A DNA stretch of 64,000 bases from Macrocystis pyrifera. Taxonomy: Eukaryota; Sar; Phaeophyceae; Laminariales; Laminariaceae. Position numbers and translations under genes: made by a program. Of the stretch, positions 11,528-55,595 are shown piece by piece (the stretch's first letter is position 1; the number at the start of each line of letters is the position of its first letter). The notes beneath the pieces were generated by a model. The model worked only from the letters and a program-made list of their open reading frames with translations. It was not told the DNA's origin and did no database searches. Location: the NCBI GenBank assembly GCA_031763025.1, contig JASSKH010000007.1:12940454-13004453 (forward strand). The letters are read 5' to 3'.

Positions 11528-11945
11528 TAGTAGTTCGTCACCTGCCGTTGTTAGAGGTTGTGCAGGATCTATCCATCTGTCTACAGTACAGAATCCACCC
11601 AGAAACCTGTGCTGCAGCAGATCATGCAGATTATACGAGTCGCTGAACTGTTATTATTAGTACTGCTGCTGTAGACCATACAAGATCGGGAACAGATCTA
11701 TCTGCCTTGAAAGGTCTAACAATAGATGATGTATCAGGCGGGAATCGATGGTCCTTCCGAGGGGTGCATCCCCTCGGTAGTCCCAAAGCAATATTACTAT
11801 TAATAGCGCGATAAAAATAGCCCTCCGCCCTGCTTGCTCGATCTCCTTTCTCCTCCCCATCCTCCTCCTCCTCCTCCTCCTCCTCCTCACACGCGTCTAT
11901 ATACCAGGACACCGCTACTGCGCGACCCCCTCCACCCCCCTCCAG

Positions 11946-43504
<31,559 letters not shown>

Positions 43505-45029
43505 ATAAAACAGCATGCCTAAAGAAGGGCAGGGGGGTGACGAATTGGTACGGGTAGGGGTTAGCACCCTGTAGCTTTTTTCTTCAGCCCTTCGCTCTCA
43601 CCTGAGCAGCTAGCTCAGTACCCCAATGATCAACCAACGCTCAAATTCTTTATTTTTTTTTCAGGGAATAAATACCGCAAGCTATATTAGTAAAGCCCCC
43701 CCGATGCAGAAAATCCCCATGAGTCTATCTAGGCTTGGGCGTCTTGAGGAATACTTTTGTAAAGTACACATCATGGTCTAAAAAATATCGGGTAATGTCC
43801 TCAGGCAGGAGCTCCGTTAGTGTGAGGAAAGGTTTTTCGCTCAAAAGTGCAACCCCCTGCTGGTAGCACTGCTCGGACGAGGGATGAGGGTTGGGAGCGG
43901 CGGGGGGGTGACGGGTGGAGGTAGGGGGGTTGGGGGGGGGGGGTGGGGTCGGGGCGGGGGGGGGGGTCGGGTCTCACGCGAATCGGGAAGCGCGAGGGGG
44001 CAGCGAGGGATCGACATACCAGGTATAATGTACGTGTGATGACAGTCGAGCGGAGCCTGTCGAAAGCTTGGGGGGGGGAAATGAGTTTTGTTTTTCTCAA
44101 AAAATCGGGAAAGCGAAAATATACGTGCACGATTGCTCGATACAAGTTTTTTTCGAAGCTCGTACAAAAAGTGCGTCGAACGTTTTCGAAGCTCGGGGAG
44201 TGGGGGGGAGATGCGGAGCTTTTCCCCCTGTTATGCTGGGAAGAAATGCGTGGATGTGGGTTTTTCCGAGTTAAGATGAGGCTATAATCGGTGTGCAGTC
44301 TCTCCCCCTATTTTTGCTTGAGCTCATACAGGTTGTTGTGCTCTTGATTGCGCTTTCTAACAGGGAAGGGGGCGGGGCTCGGTGAATCAAATCAACCTTT
44401 TTGGACGAGAATGGCTGCTGGTTCTTGTGCGACGTTGTATTGCTGTATCCACAAATACACAGCTGTGGAATGCAATCGGTCAGTGTCTCTGGAAGCAGTT
44501 CTCGTGATGAAAAGTAGGCGTGTCTCCTTTTGCGTGCGTGTTTTTTTCGGAGTTTTTTTGTGTGCGTTTTCCGGCTAAGGAGACCCTTGTTGGCCACGTC
44601 CTCCCTGCTTCGCCTCCTCTCGACGGTGTTGCCTCTTTCTTTGCGATGGTGTTGTTACCTTCAAGCTCGCGGTTCTTCTAAGATGGTGTTGCCTTCGCTG
44701 GTGTTGTATTGTTTGCATGGCGTTTCCTTTGCGGTGGTGTTGCTGTTGTTTCGTGTGCGATGGTGTTCCAATCGTTGTGGCGGCGTTTCTTACTTCTGCT
44801 GGTGTTGGTCCCTTTTATTGCGATGGCGTTTATTATATACATGATGACACGAGCGAAAGCCAGCAAGCGCGTAAATGTTGATCCTCTCCCAGTGGAATAT
44901 CATACGTGGGGTGTTTTGGTTGTGACTTTTATTTTTCTTGTGGGGGGTGGCCCGGCACGATGCGGCCACGGATGGTAGTAGGTGGGTCTAGTGGATGGTT
45001 TCTGCGCCGCTTTCAATTGTTACTTCGAG

Positions 45030-45480
45030 AGACCTTTGTTTAGGTTTTTTGCTTTGCTCGTAGGGGTTGCTTGAAAGTTTGCTCTCAAGAAGCCTCGCCG
45101 GTTGCCTGCTTTCAAGGAATTTACTTGCATGAAATGACTCACTTGCTTGCTTGAAAGGCTTGAAATGACTCACTTGCTTGCTTGAAAGGCTCTGCTTGCT
45201 GTGTTGGCTTACGTGCTTGAAAGGCTCTGCTTATTTTGAGGGACTTTCTTGCTCGAATTACTTGATTGCTTGCCTGCTTGCTTGCTTCATTAAAGAGTTG
45301 CATACTGGACGGGCTTGCTTTGTTTGAAGTCCTTGTTTGAAAGCCTTGCCTGTAAAAGTCTTGCGTTGAAACGTTTCGCTCTGGTTGAAAATTGAAGCCT
45401 TGCTTGCTTGAACGCCCTGCTTGCTCATATAATTTGCCTTACTTGATTGAAAGCATGCTTGGCGAAGATTGATGCTGACG
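45030..45480. repeat. TTGCTTGCTTGAAAGG minisatellite
   Basis: Degenerate units of CTTGCTTGCTTGAAAGGCT and variants across about 450 bp. Confidence 0.85.
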
Positions 45481-47305
45481 GCATCCTGTGGTTTTAGAGC
45501 CAGCTATCGGAAGCATACGACGAGTGGTATCATATGGATGTATTCCATCTTCATTTGTACAAACCCTGTAGCGCCGAGGTAACGCGGACGAAAACGCACG
45601 TGTAATTGTTTTTCGTTGCGAAAAGACTGATTGATGGTGAAGGATGATACCATCGTGTGATATTTAGACTAAATGTGGTACGGTATGTAGTTTTACGTGT
45701 TGCATGTGGTTTTCAGTTGGTTGGCCGGTGGATCGGTTTGATTGGTTGATCGGTTCGGTTCGGTTTGGTTGGTTTAATTTGTTAGTCGGTTCGGTTCGGT
45801 TTGGTTTTGATTGGTGGGTCGGTTCGGTTTGGTTTGTTGGTTGGTCGTGTCAGGCAGTCACTCGGTGTGTTGGCGATAAGTTTTACGTCGTTAATCTGTT
45901 TTTTGTTCGGTCTCTTACAGCAGTAGCTCCAACAGACAGACTGAGTTCACTCACTCCCTCTCGCTCTTTCTCTCACTCATCTGTACGAGTAGCAGCCAGA
46001 TCGGAGTAGTAGTAGATGATTCGTCGTACGGCACGTGAGCCTGTGGGCTGGTGCAACAGTAGATCGGTGCGCTCTCCTTGCAGGCTGGCCGGATACAGTA
46101 CTTACAGGGACGTCGTTTCGTTCAGCGCACACGTAAACTATTAATTGGATTCCTCTTCTAGTTTCATCTCCTAGTTGGACCCCGCACGAATGTCCCGGGG
46201 ACTTGTGTGCCATACGTGGAGGAATCTACGAGTATCTGCTTTTGGGTGTTTTTTGTTCTTAATCGCGGACGATTCCGCTGAAAAATCACCCGTTTTGTTC
46301 AATCATAATACGTCGGTGGCTGATGTTATCTTTTTTCATAATCGCTCGCAGCAGCAACACATACAGGCGGCGTGGTTTCCGCATGGACAACCAAACAGGG
46401 GGACGGACGCCCCCCCCCCCCCCCCCCCCCCCCCCGCCGCTTCGACGCGGGGTGGGGGGAGTGTTGGTCGGGTATTTGCTTTTGTGGGCGCGCTTCGGCA
46501 GGGATGGCATTTTTTACCCGAAATATTTCTGAGTGATGAGAGCCTTTGTTTTACCGAGGAAATACGCAACGTGATGTTCAGTTTGTCCAGTATTTTTTTT
46601 CGTTGCTGACCTGCTGTGTACAGGTCATCCATAGCGCTCACTGCTCCTCGGGTCAAGTTACCCCCTTCAGAATTGCGCCCCACCTTTTTGGAGACAACCA
46701 ACTATTAATAGGACTTGAAAAAAAGTGTGGGATTTTTTTGCAGTAGTAGTGCGGTCGCCCCGGTATATAGTCAAGTGGTTAGATGCTGCTGCAGCAGTAG
46801 CATTGGTGCCCGTGTTCGAATCCCACCGCCGTGGTGAGAGCTTGGCTTTATTTGCAAAAAATCAAGAGGGACCGATCGCTGAGAGCGCCTTCGTAGCGCG
46901 GGTAGGCACAACTCGAAGTGAGTCCACGAGAGGGAAGAAAGGGCTGCGGTCTTCTGGTGACAAAAAAGCGAAGCGCGAAACGTGGTGGGGAGGGGAGATG
47001 AGAGCCTACCGTGTGACTCCGGATCTGAGCTACTTTTAGGATGGAGAGAGGAAAGGAGGCCGAAGATGATATTAAGTGGGATGGAAAAAAGAAAAGAAGA
47101 ATCCAATGGTTGCCAAAGTAAGTGTGGTATTCTTCTCAGTCCTTTCAAGACTGCAGACCCGTGTTTTCGGGACGAACCACTGATGATATTCTTCTTCAGA
47201 GCCCGTGTTTGTTGAGTGAGGTATGGTCCTTTGCTCCCCAAGAGGGGAGGAGTCTCAGAAAATTGCAGGTGCACGCCCTTTATACCTTGACATGCGCCCC
47301 CCACC

Positions 47306-47380
47306 CCCCGTCCCCGCATTGTAGAGGTGTGAGGGTGTATGGTCATACGACTAAGGTCATGCATGATAATGAGTGCACCT

Positions 47381-47413
<33 letters not shown>
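47306..47413 (+). mobile_element. Poly(C)-tailed repeat, truncated copy
   Basis: CCCCGCATTGTAGAGGTG...GGTCATGCATGATAATGAGT then poly(C) of about 30. Confidence 0.75.
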
Positions 47414-47414
<1 letters not shown>

Positions 47415-47874
47415 CTTCTCCCGGTCTTGCCCTTGCGGCAATCAACGTGGAGCAGGCAAGGAAGGCAGCCAACGTTGCAGTGGGTGGGCATACTGTCAAG
47501 GTGATACCAACAATAACACTATTATAATAATATTGCACACCGGTTGGTTGGAAACCTTGGAAAAAAAAAAAAAAAAAACAGTTTCCTCTTTGTTGACCCT
47601 GCTTGATGGGATTATCCCCGCGGGGAGTGCTTGCTATTTTGTCGGGATCTATCTGTGGCAGTGTTTTTGTCGCGGGAAATCGACCTAAAAACGTTTTTTT
47701 TACGTGTTCACGTTCCATCAGTGGCGGATTTTTTGTTCTTTTGATACGTAGTAGCAATATTGATGTAGTTCCCGCAAGCGGGTGGACAGCGCCCCCACCC
47801 CACACACACACACGTACATCCGCCGACCTCCCCCATAAGGCGATAAATCCATGCTAACCAGGCAAAGCAACCAT

Positions 47875-48130
47875 GTTATGGTACTGCTTAGAATGAGGCT
47901 GAAAGGCCGGTGATTGCCTGGGTTCAGATATCTGCATCGTTTTTGTAGTACTTGGGAAGCGTCTCTTAGACGAAAACCCCAGCGAGGCACGAGCCTTGCT
48001 CTCGGTCTCCATCGTGCACGAAAGGAATAAAGCTGCCATTCTTCTATCTCTTAAGCGAACGTCACACGTGAGTCCCAACGAGTACCTACTCAATGGACAA
48101 ACCTAAAAAGGGACACGAAAAGTGTCGCGA
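47875..48130. repeat. Dispersed repeat, partner of 2140-2480
   Basis: Shares TAGTACTTGGGA, CCAGCGAGGCA and TTCTTCTATCTCT with the first copy in the same order. Confidence 0.6.
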
Positions 48131-48416
48131 CCTTGAACTTAACCACCACAACCTTGCGGGTGGAAGATTATGCCTCACGTTGCCAAGATGGTCAAGTAAT
48201 AGTCAGCAACGGTGATTGACAATTGTTGTGCGGAAAACACGTCTGGAGCATTCAGCGAACCCACCGTCCTCGCCATGATAAATACCGTCAGAATGTTGTA
48301 CTACTGCTGTGCTTTATTGCTTTTTGTCCCAATCAACAACACAACAAATAAATGCGTACGTAGTAACAGTGGGTTCTGAGCTTTTCTAAATGGGGAGAAT
48401 GGACTCGATTTAAGGG

Positions 48417-48520
48417 GGGAGCGGGGGGGCGGGGGCGGGGGGCGTGTACTCATTTGTTGCTCGCCTTCGTCATTCGGCCATTGACCACCACGCATCTCTT
48501 TCGAGGCGGAGCAGCACCGT
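48417..48520 (-). mobile_element. Variant poly(C)-tailed repeat, inverted
   Basis: G-rich tract, GTACTCATTTGTTGCTCGCC and TCTTTCGAGGCGGAGCA, the reverse of the 41812 variant. Confidence 0.7.
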
Positions 48521-48723
48521 TCCTGCTCCTATTAGACACCTCCCATCTTTTGGGCGATCGTTACGTTGTTTCCATATATCACATGAAATCTTTTTGCTGA
48601 TATTTTATCCCCTTCCTGCTTCGCCGCCTGTGACCACCATCTTCTATCTCCTACATACAGCAGTAGGAGGGGGGGAGGGGGCAGTTTTAGTCACACACAC
48701 GGTTGTTTTTTGCGTTTTTTTCT

Positions 48724-48829
48724 ATTACGGGAGACCATAGTTAATAGGACCTATGGTACACATAAAAACCTATATATTTACCTATTTTTGCTACCAGTAT
48801 TTGGTCCTATTTACTATGGCCCCCCGTAA
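48724..48829. mobile_element. MITE family 1 copy
   Basis: TTACGGGAGACCATAG and CTATGGCCCCCCGTAA arms, 106 bp. Confidence 0.85.
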
Positions 48830-49416
48830 TAGTCTTGTTTTGGTTTGTCCCCAGAACGGGACCGCAGTAGTAGTCATATCAAAAGGGTGAAAAGACCCTC
48901 TATCTACTCGGTACGATAGCTGCATTTATTTCCCGTAGGTAAACCTATTCGTACGTAACTGGTACCACTTTAGACGGAAATATAAGGACCGCTTGGTATT
49001 CATATTAATGTATAAAATATCCTTATATTCCCGAACATCCCAGAGTGGTACAGCAGAGAATGCGGAGTGCTGCTGTTTCAGTATATATATATGTCCTGTT
49101 GACCCGGGGAGCATCCAGTAGAGCCACTGGCCTATATATATCATTGACAAGGAATTACACTCACTTGTAAAATGGAATACGCGTGTTCGGCTTATTATAC
49201 ACACTTGTAAAATTCAGTAAAAATGGAGTATAGACGAGACGTATTACGCAGCTTGCAGAGTTGAGTACCAGTATCAACTATTAATACTTAATCAGTCGAA
49301 CTCACAGCTGACGTATTTCATAATTTTATAAGAAAATGTATACAGATCTTGCTTGGCCAAGCTTCGACAAAAACAACAACAATGGTTGATACATTGGGTG
49401 GGCTGTAAACCCTGTA

Positions 49417-49521
49417 TTACGGGGGTCCATAGTTAATAGGACCTATGGTATACATAAAAACCTATATATTTACATATTTTTACTGACAATCTTTGGTCCT
49501 ATTTACTATGGACCCCCGTAA
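49417..49521. mobile_element. MITE family 1 copy
   Basis: TTACGGGGGTCCATAG and CTATGGACCCCCGTAA, close to a perfect palindrome in the arms. Confidence 0.85.
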
Positions 49522-49705
49522 TAGTAGCCCTATTAATAGTAAACCTCGACTGCCCCAGGAAAATTCTTAACTGGAATGCAGACAGACGTAATGACGAGGA
49601 GCTTTTTTTAGGGTCGACACTCGACATGCACACAACATACCTGGTATTGTTTTGTTTGGTCGAAGCCGTGCGTGCGTGGGTAGTAAGTCGTAAACAATAA
49701 TACTA

Positions 49706-49810
49706 TCACGGGGGACCATAGTAAACAGGACCAAATATTGATAGTAAAAATAGGTAAATATATAGGTTTTTATCGATACCATAGGTCCTATTTATTATGG
49801 ACCCCCGTAA
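49706..49810. mobile_element. MITE family 1 copy
   Basis: TCACGGGGGACCATAG and TATGGACCCCCGTAA arms. Confidence 0.85.
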
Positions 49811-50000
49811 TAATATCTGCTTCGTATAAATATTTTCGCGGGGGTACATACATACATACCAGGTACGGTGAACACGACCAACTTCGGTGTGTAAACACAG
49901 ACACAGGGAGACAACTTACTACTGGCACCTGGTTCTTCGGCCCATCGTCGGTTCTGAACACTATAAATACTTCGGGCCCCCCAAAATACTGCAGTACTAT

Positions 50001-50104
50001 TTACGGGTGTCCATAGTTAACAGGACCAAAAATTCTTATTAAAAATACCTATATATGTAGGCTTTTATGTATGCCATAGGTCCTGTTAACTATAGACCCC
50101 CGTA
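50001..50104. mobile_element. MITE family 1 copy
   Basis: TTACGGGTGTCCATAG and CTATAGACCCCCGTA. Flanks ACTATT and CTATTA hint at a short target duplication. Confidence 0.85.
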
Positions 50105-50308
50105 CTATTAACTGCTGCTGCTGTTGTGCTTTGTTCGGTTCGTTTTTCTTTTGTTTCTTTCGATGTTTCCCTCTTGCATCGCATGCTGCAACGTGTGTGT
50201 GGGTATCGTCGTGTCTGTATATCCAGCACGACGACATGACATTGTATTGTCTACTCTACTTACTGCGAAACAATATATACAGAAAAGTATCCCTTGTCTC
50301 GTGGTTTT

Positions 50309-50400
50309 GTGACCACAGACAGAGACCCTTGTATCTCTCTTGCGATTTGAAGAATCGGGAAGGACACCGGTTGGTTGTGCTGGATGTCGACGGTTAGAAA
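50309..50400. repeat. Short derivative of the GATATC-rich repeat family
   Basis: Joins the left end (GTGACCACAG...CTTGTATCTCT) to the right end (GAAGAATCG...GTGCTGGATGTCGACGG) without the GATATC core. Confidence 0.5.
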
Positions 50401-53318
50401 CGACGGCATACTGCGAAAAACAACGCACACACTGCTACCAGCTATAATAAGCAGCAACGAGTTGTGTTTTATTTGGCCGAAACAGAGACTAAACGACTAA
50501 ACCTTGTGGAAGGGTTCATATAATTTGTGATCACCACCATCATCATTCATCACCATCAGTTCTCGTAATTATTAATGCGGACGGACGTAAACCATGCATC
50601 GGCAAGATTAGGCCCCACGAAAGAAAGCAGAAACGCCGGAGGAACCGACGCCGTTATCGCAGCCAGCCATGCTCTACACTGAACTTCCTAAGCAGCAAAG
50701 AAAGCAACAACAAAAAACTAAGAAAGATGGAAAACGCGCCGTGTACCAAAAAACGAAAAAAAAAAAAAACGTTTCACGTATACATATACGCGTACGTACA
50801 AAATAAGTACTCGAACATTGAGCTCAGCCACCACAGCTTTCCCCCCGCAAGCAAGTCCTGAATCCGGCAGTACGTATTGTATGTAGTAGTTCGATAATCC
50901 AGGCCGACCTTCTAGCTACAACAGTAGAAGCTTCTCTCCCTATAATCCGCCCTTCTCCGTCCGTCCTTCCCCTCTTCTCGTCGATCCGAAACACAGCCTA
51001 AAACCTGACCTCTCTGTCGCGATCGCTCACCAAAAGTGAACCAACCAATACCAACCCCAACCTCAACCCTCCCCCTACCCAGCCCCACCCCCCCTCTGCC
51101 CTCCCTAAAAAAAACGCCAACGATATAGACAACATATGAAACACCACTGCTTTTATCACCAGTACCAACACGGCTCCGACGACTTCATAGCGACGACCTT
51201 GTGGCTTTTCTTCCTCATCTGTGGCAGGCCGAATCAATTACTGACTCTTCGCCTTCGCAATCGTCAACAATTCAGATCGACCATCCCTTTCATGTTTCTC
51301 ATCTTCACCCAATCGAACTCATTTTTCACCTCAGCCAATCATTTCCGGGGAAAAAAAAAAAAGTCCAGGACCGTTTTCGATATTCGTATTGAATCCTTTA
51401 GGACTGAACCCGCGTTTTCGGGCATGAAAAACTACTTGAAATTAGTGTGGGATCGTTTTTTTCTACTACAACTAAAAGGGGTTAAGTAAGACCCAAACGG
51501 TCCATACATAATACATATCCGCCCATGCACCTAAACGAAGAGCCAGGCCCTGGAAAAGTCTCGGTTCCTGCTTGCTTCCTCCATCGGAATGAGACGAACC
51601 GACACGCTATACGGGTCACATCCAATCAAACCTAACAGAAGCACGCACGAGTACGGCAACGATGAGCCGCACAAACCATCAAGTAAACCAGCGGGTATAC
51701 CAAAAGAAGAAAAAAACCAAACGAAATGAATCAGAGCCCTCATTGGTTAGGGAACCAACCGTATGCCATGCAACCCACGCGACGCGTTCAGGCGGAGCAC
51801 GAAATCTCTTTTCTACGAGTATCGCCAGAGTAATAATACCAGTGCCAGAAAGTAGTCGCACGCGTAGCGGCCAGTCCAGCCTACACAGGCAACAAACACC
51901 AGGTAAGCAGCCGGCGAAGGAGCTATAGGAGACCGTGGTTTGATTCCTTGACTGCCAAACAAGGCCTAGATACCGGTTTGACCTTCATCTCTTGATAGGT
52001 AACCGCCTCCAACACTAAAACCAGTATGACAACGTCAAAAGAGGCTTCGACGCGGCCAAAACTTCGGTTTTCTACTACGAAGTAGTAGCTTGCTAATAGT
52101 CTGCCAGTAGGTGTTGATCGTTCGAGAAGGAAAAGAAAAAAGAAGAAAAACTGCACACAGAAAATTACCCTGCGCTTGCCTCTCCCATGAAAAAATCACA
52201 ACGAGCTCCAAACTCGAACCTTTCCCCGTCTCCACCCCCCCCCCCCCTACCACGCTAGCTAGCCCCCTCCCTCCCCAGACCTGCCTATCATGGTACTGTA
52301 ATCACAGGTTCGCTGCCGATCTGGCAGCTTCGTGCACCCCCCCCCCCCCCCCCCCCCTCGCTCCTACAACCCCAAGATACAAACATATGTCATAAACCAA
52401 CAACACAAAGAGTTCGCAAAAAGAGTTGCACAGAAAGGGTGTGCGAAAAATACAAGAGGGGAAAGAACGAAGTACGTATACACGTATATACTCGTAGTCG
52501 CACGAAAAAGGATACGGGAATGAATCATGAAGAAAAAAAAAAAAAAAAACGGAAAAGAGGGAACCAAACAGTAAAGAGATCAAGACACCAGATAGAACCA
52601 CTGACCAGCACCACGACTAGACAGGATGACGAAAAAAAAAAACAAGAGAGAAAGAAAAAAACGTGTTTCACGCCTCCCGCGGACTCCGCCTCAACTGAAA
52701 AAAACAAAAAACAAAAAGTAGTGGCCCTATGACCAAGGTAGCTGGTTGCCAAAGTCAAAGCCAGCAGTAAGTGTGCCCCCTGCCCACTGCCATGCGGCTT
52801 GCCCCGTTTTCTTGCCGTCTCTCTAGAGTACGTTTATCCTACGAAGTCACACAACAAAAAACGAAAAACGAAAACAAAAACAAACGTAACCAGCCAAGCC
52901 ACGCCACGCCACGCCAGACTTTTCTTTGTTCCTTTTAGCTAATAATATACTTTTATTAACGAAAACAGCAATGAAAAAGAAAAAATGTCAAGGACTTCGG
53001 TCATGCTGCAGTCAAGCAACAGCACCGAGCAAAGAAAAGCATCGCAATGCGAGGCCGGTATAAGACGTCAGAGTCAAAGTCGGGCGGCAGTAGAACCAGG
53101 CCAAAAAAAAAGGGAGGTCTCAAATTCTTCTCCAAACTTTCTCCGAGATTTACCAGACTATTCTCAGAGTCATCTCAGAATCGTGTCAAGAGTCTTCTCC
53201 GAACCTTCTCGAGAATTTCGCCCAGATTCCTCGCAACTTCCTCCCCTCCCTCCCCCCAAAATCCCGCTTCGAGATCTCCCCCTCGCAGATAGATTAGACC
53301 TTGACCCGATTTTCAGGT

Positions 53319-54292
53319 CTACGCTCTTCTCGACAGACTGCCGTCCACCGCAAGATTCTGACCGGTGACAGAACCGGCGTGGTTCGACAGCAAGAAGGAC
53401 ACCGCAGACGCCGCGTCCTTGCCGGACCGCTTCCGCGTCGACGACGACCTCCCGCCGGCGGCGCCGCCCGCGCCGCTCCTCCCGCTCCCCTCTGGCACGC
53501 TCACAGCGTTAACGCGCACGTGCGGCCACGAGCTCGCGGCGAGAGAGTGGGTAAGCCGAGCAAGCCCACCCCCCGCGGTCGCCAGCGTCTCGCTGTTAAT
53601 CCCGGCCACGCGCGAGGCCGTGTACACGACGTTCACGATAGCACCGCCGCCACCGCCAGCCCCGACCGTGCCCTTCGAGCAGGCCGCCTGCAAGAGCGGC
53701 AGCGCGTGCTTCGTGGCGAGCATGGGCTCCGTCAGCGCGCCGGTAAGCGCGTCCGCCCAGTCCGACGGCTCCAGGTCCTCAAGCGGGTTGGACGAGACGG
53801 CAGGCATGCTACCGCGCCCCCCCCCCCCCGCCCCGCCCGCGTCTCCACCGCCGCCACTAGCGATACTGCCTCTCTGCTGCTGTTGAGACCCGGCGCCGGT
53901 AGAGGCCGCGGTGTTACACACAAGCCCGTCCATGCCACCAAACGACTCCTGGCACAGCTCCGCCAAGCGACACGCCCCATCCTCGTCCCCCGGCCCACCC
54001 ATATCGAAGAAAACGAGACGCCCCGCGGTAAACGCATCCACGTTAGGGGTGCCCTCCCCACCCCCCTGAGCCCGGCCGCGGCAGCCTCGTCGTTGGACAT
54101 GCCTCGGTCGGCCGCGATCACCGAAGCCCCGTCCATGAGGAGGCGTTTCACGATCGCGGGGCCGCACCCGCGCAGCGCCCCCGTCACCGCAACCTTGCGG
54201 CCCCGGAGCCCCTGCAGGGATTTGACGGTGCTCTTGGCCTTCGTCAGGTCCGCCTTCAGTCCGTCGATCTCTCCCTGCATCTGCGTCTTCAG
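53319..54292 (-). CDS. Coiled coil plus SDR-like Rossmann domain (possible myosin tail)
   Basis: Reading begins after the acceptor-like TAACTACCCAG with LKTQMQGEIDGLKADLTKAK, a near-perfect heptad pattern. It passes into GRKVAVTGALRGCGPAIVKR, the TGxxxGxG nucleotide-binding motif of classical SDRs. In a second frame, after six C at 54061-54066 (one base missing), come LVFFDMGG, FGGMDGLVCNTAAS (in place of NNAG), AIVNVVYTASRVAGI, ARLTHSLAASSWPHVRVNAV, and AVSFLLSNHAGSVTGQNLAV with a TAG stop at 53319. By alignment the catalytic Tyr and Lys positions are Leu and Gly, so oxidoreductase activity is doubtful. A separate gene could start at the Met in the coiled coil (54280). Otherwise this is the last exon of the myosin. 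Confidence 0.8.
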
Positions 54293-54473
54293 CTGGGTAG
54301 TTAGTTAGGTGGGTGGGTGGTCGGGTTTCGAAGAGGGAGGCGCGGGGTTGGGGGGGGGGAGGGGGAGGGGAAGGTTTGAGACAAATGACGTGGCGATGGG
54401 CGATCGGTTGCAGATCATGGCACTTGGGGTGTCGATCGTTCGTGTGATAGGACGGATTGAGATTGGCGAGGCG

Positions 54474-54475
<2 letters not shown>

Positions 54476-54518
<43 letters not shown>

Positions 54519-54530
54519 GGGGGGGGGGAT
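54476..54530. repeat. Poly(G) tract
   Basis: About 40 consecutive G, then TGGGGGGGGG. It is flanked on both sides by related sequence (ATGGCACTTGGGGTGTCGAT and ATGACGCTCGGGGTTTCCAT), so two similar units each abut a G tract. Confidence 0.9.
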
Positions 54531-54683
54531 GGGTTCCGGAAACAGTCTTGTTTTGCTGTGGCGATTGTGTGGGGCTAGGCTCATGACGCTCGGGGTTTCC
54601 ATCGTTCGTGCGAGAGCCGGGATTCGGGGAAGGCGGACGGAGGGAAAAGGAGAGAAGGGCTGGAGATGAAATCGTTTTTCGTA

Positions 54684-54788
54684 TTACGGGGGACCATAGT
54701 AAATAGGACCAAATATTGATACTAAAAATAGGCAAATACATAGGTTTTTGTGTGTACCGTAGGTCCTATTTACTATGGTCCCCCGTGA
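54684..54788. mobile_element. MITE family 1 copy
   Basis: TTACGGGGGACCATAG and ATGGTCCCCCGTGA arms. It lies between the SDR exon and the myosin IQ exon. Confidence 0.85.
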
Positions 54789-55489
54789 TACCGTAGTACA
54801 TATGAATAGTGGCGCCCGTCTGGCCCATGGCGCTCCGTGAAGTCGAGTGTTTTCCAACTGCGCTACGAATACAAGGCAATACAAGTACATGCCAGTCAAA
54901 CACCCAAAATACTGCTGTACCGCCATGCTTCTGCTCACGTTGTGCTATATATATATACCTGGTAGTATATATAATATATATATATCTATATATACCTGGT
55001 AGTATATATATAATATTCATTCGCCGAACGGACATGTGCAACGCGATGCGGTAGAGATGCACCGCGCGCGTCGCATCGCACCGCACCCCGCCAGCCGCTT
55101 CCATGCAAAACTTGGAAACCCCTTTAGTCCCAACGACAAAAAAAAAAAAAAAACAACCCTCCTGAACAAAAAACAATGCCCCCCCCCCCCCCCCCAACGC
55201 CATCGCCGCCTCGATCGCTGTGGTTCTTCCTACTCAACGCTCTTCCCGATAACTACACCCCAACTCATCATCCGTTCCTCCCTCTGGACTCCATCCTCCA
55301 TACCTTGAAAAAAGCACCCGCTGGGTTTCTACTCGTGACGTATAACTCATGCGCGACCAGGCCACTATCACGCTAGGCGGTAGTCGGCATTTTGCCATCT
55401 AAGGGGGACAGTGGATCGCACCGCCCCGAGACAGTTGTTCAAACATCCCCTACTACTGCTGCAAAAAACATCCCCTACTACTGGTGCTA

Positions 55490-55595
55490 TAGACGTGGGA
55501 CCACAGTAAATAGGACCAAATATTGTTAGTAAAAATACGTAAATATCTAGGTTTTTATGTACACCATAGGTCCTGTTTAATATGGACCCCCGTAA
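55490..55595. mobile_element. MITE family 1 copy
   Basis: TAGACGTGGGACCACAG and ATGGACCCCCGTAA arms, left end decayed. Confidence 0.8.

Larger units (their letters stand above)
6442..11945. other. Region between TSEN2 and VPS35L
   Basis: About 5.5 kb that should include the missing 5' exons and promoters of both divergent genes. I could not recognise them. Seen here: two MITE copies, three ATCTGATTGG repeats (inverted CCAAT boxes) at 7500, 7888 and 7990, short stem-loops at 8403-8431 and 8552-8580, and a long hairpin at 9076-9144. Open frames such as 8162-8629 and 9876-10382 on the minus strand have mixed composition but no family I know. Confidence 0.5.
43505..53318. other. Intergenic region between VPS35L and the SDR/myosin locus
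   Basis: No conserved protein found in 9.8 kb. It contains a tandem region (45030-45480), at least four MITE family 1 copies (48724-50104), two variant poly(C)-tailed repeats, the dispersed repeat at 47875 and many purine or pyrimidine runs. A tRNA-like stretch at 46756-46840 does not fold. An exon-like 80-bp segment at 47418-47502 is noted under findings. Confidence 0.6.

Noticed and set aside
46756-46840. tRNA-like stretch with TAGTCAAGTGGTTAGATGC and GTTCGAATCCCACC
   Set aside because: Neither the acceptor nor the T stem pairs and the anticodon loop is too long. At best it is a remnant.
53365-53886. Plus-strand frames over the SDR exon
   Set aside because: They are antisense shadows. The SDR motifs, the stop and the domain order are on the minus strand.
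53319-54280. SDR called as an active oxidoreductase
   Set aside because: The cofactor motif is present, but the Tyr and Lys needed for catalysis are not at the aligned positions.
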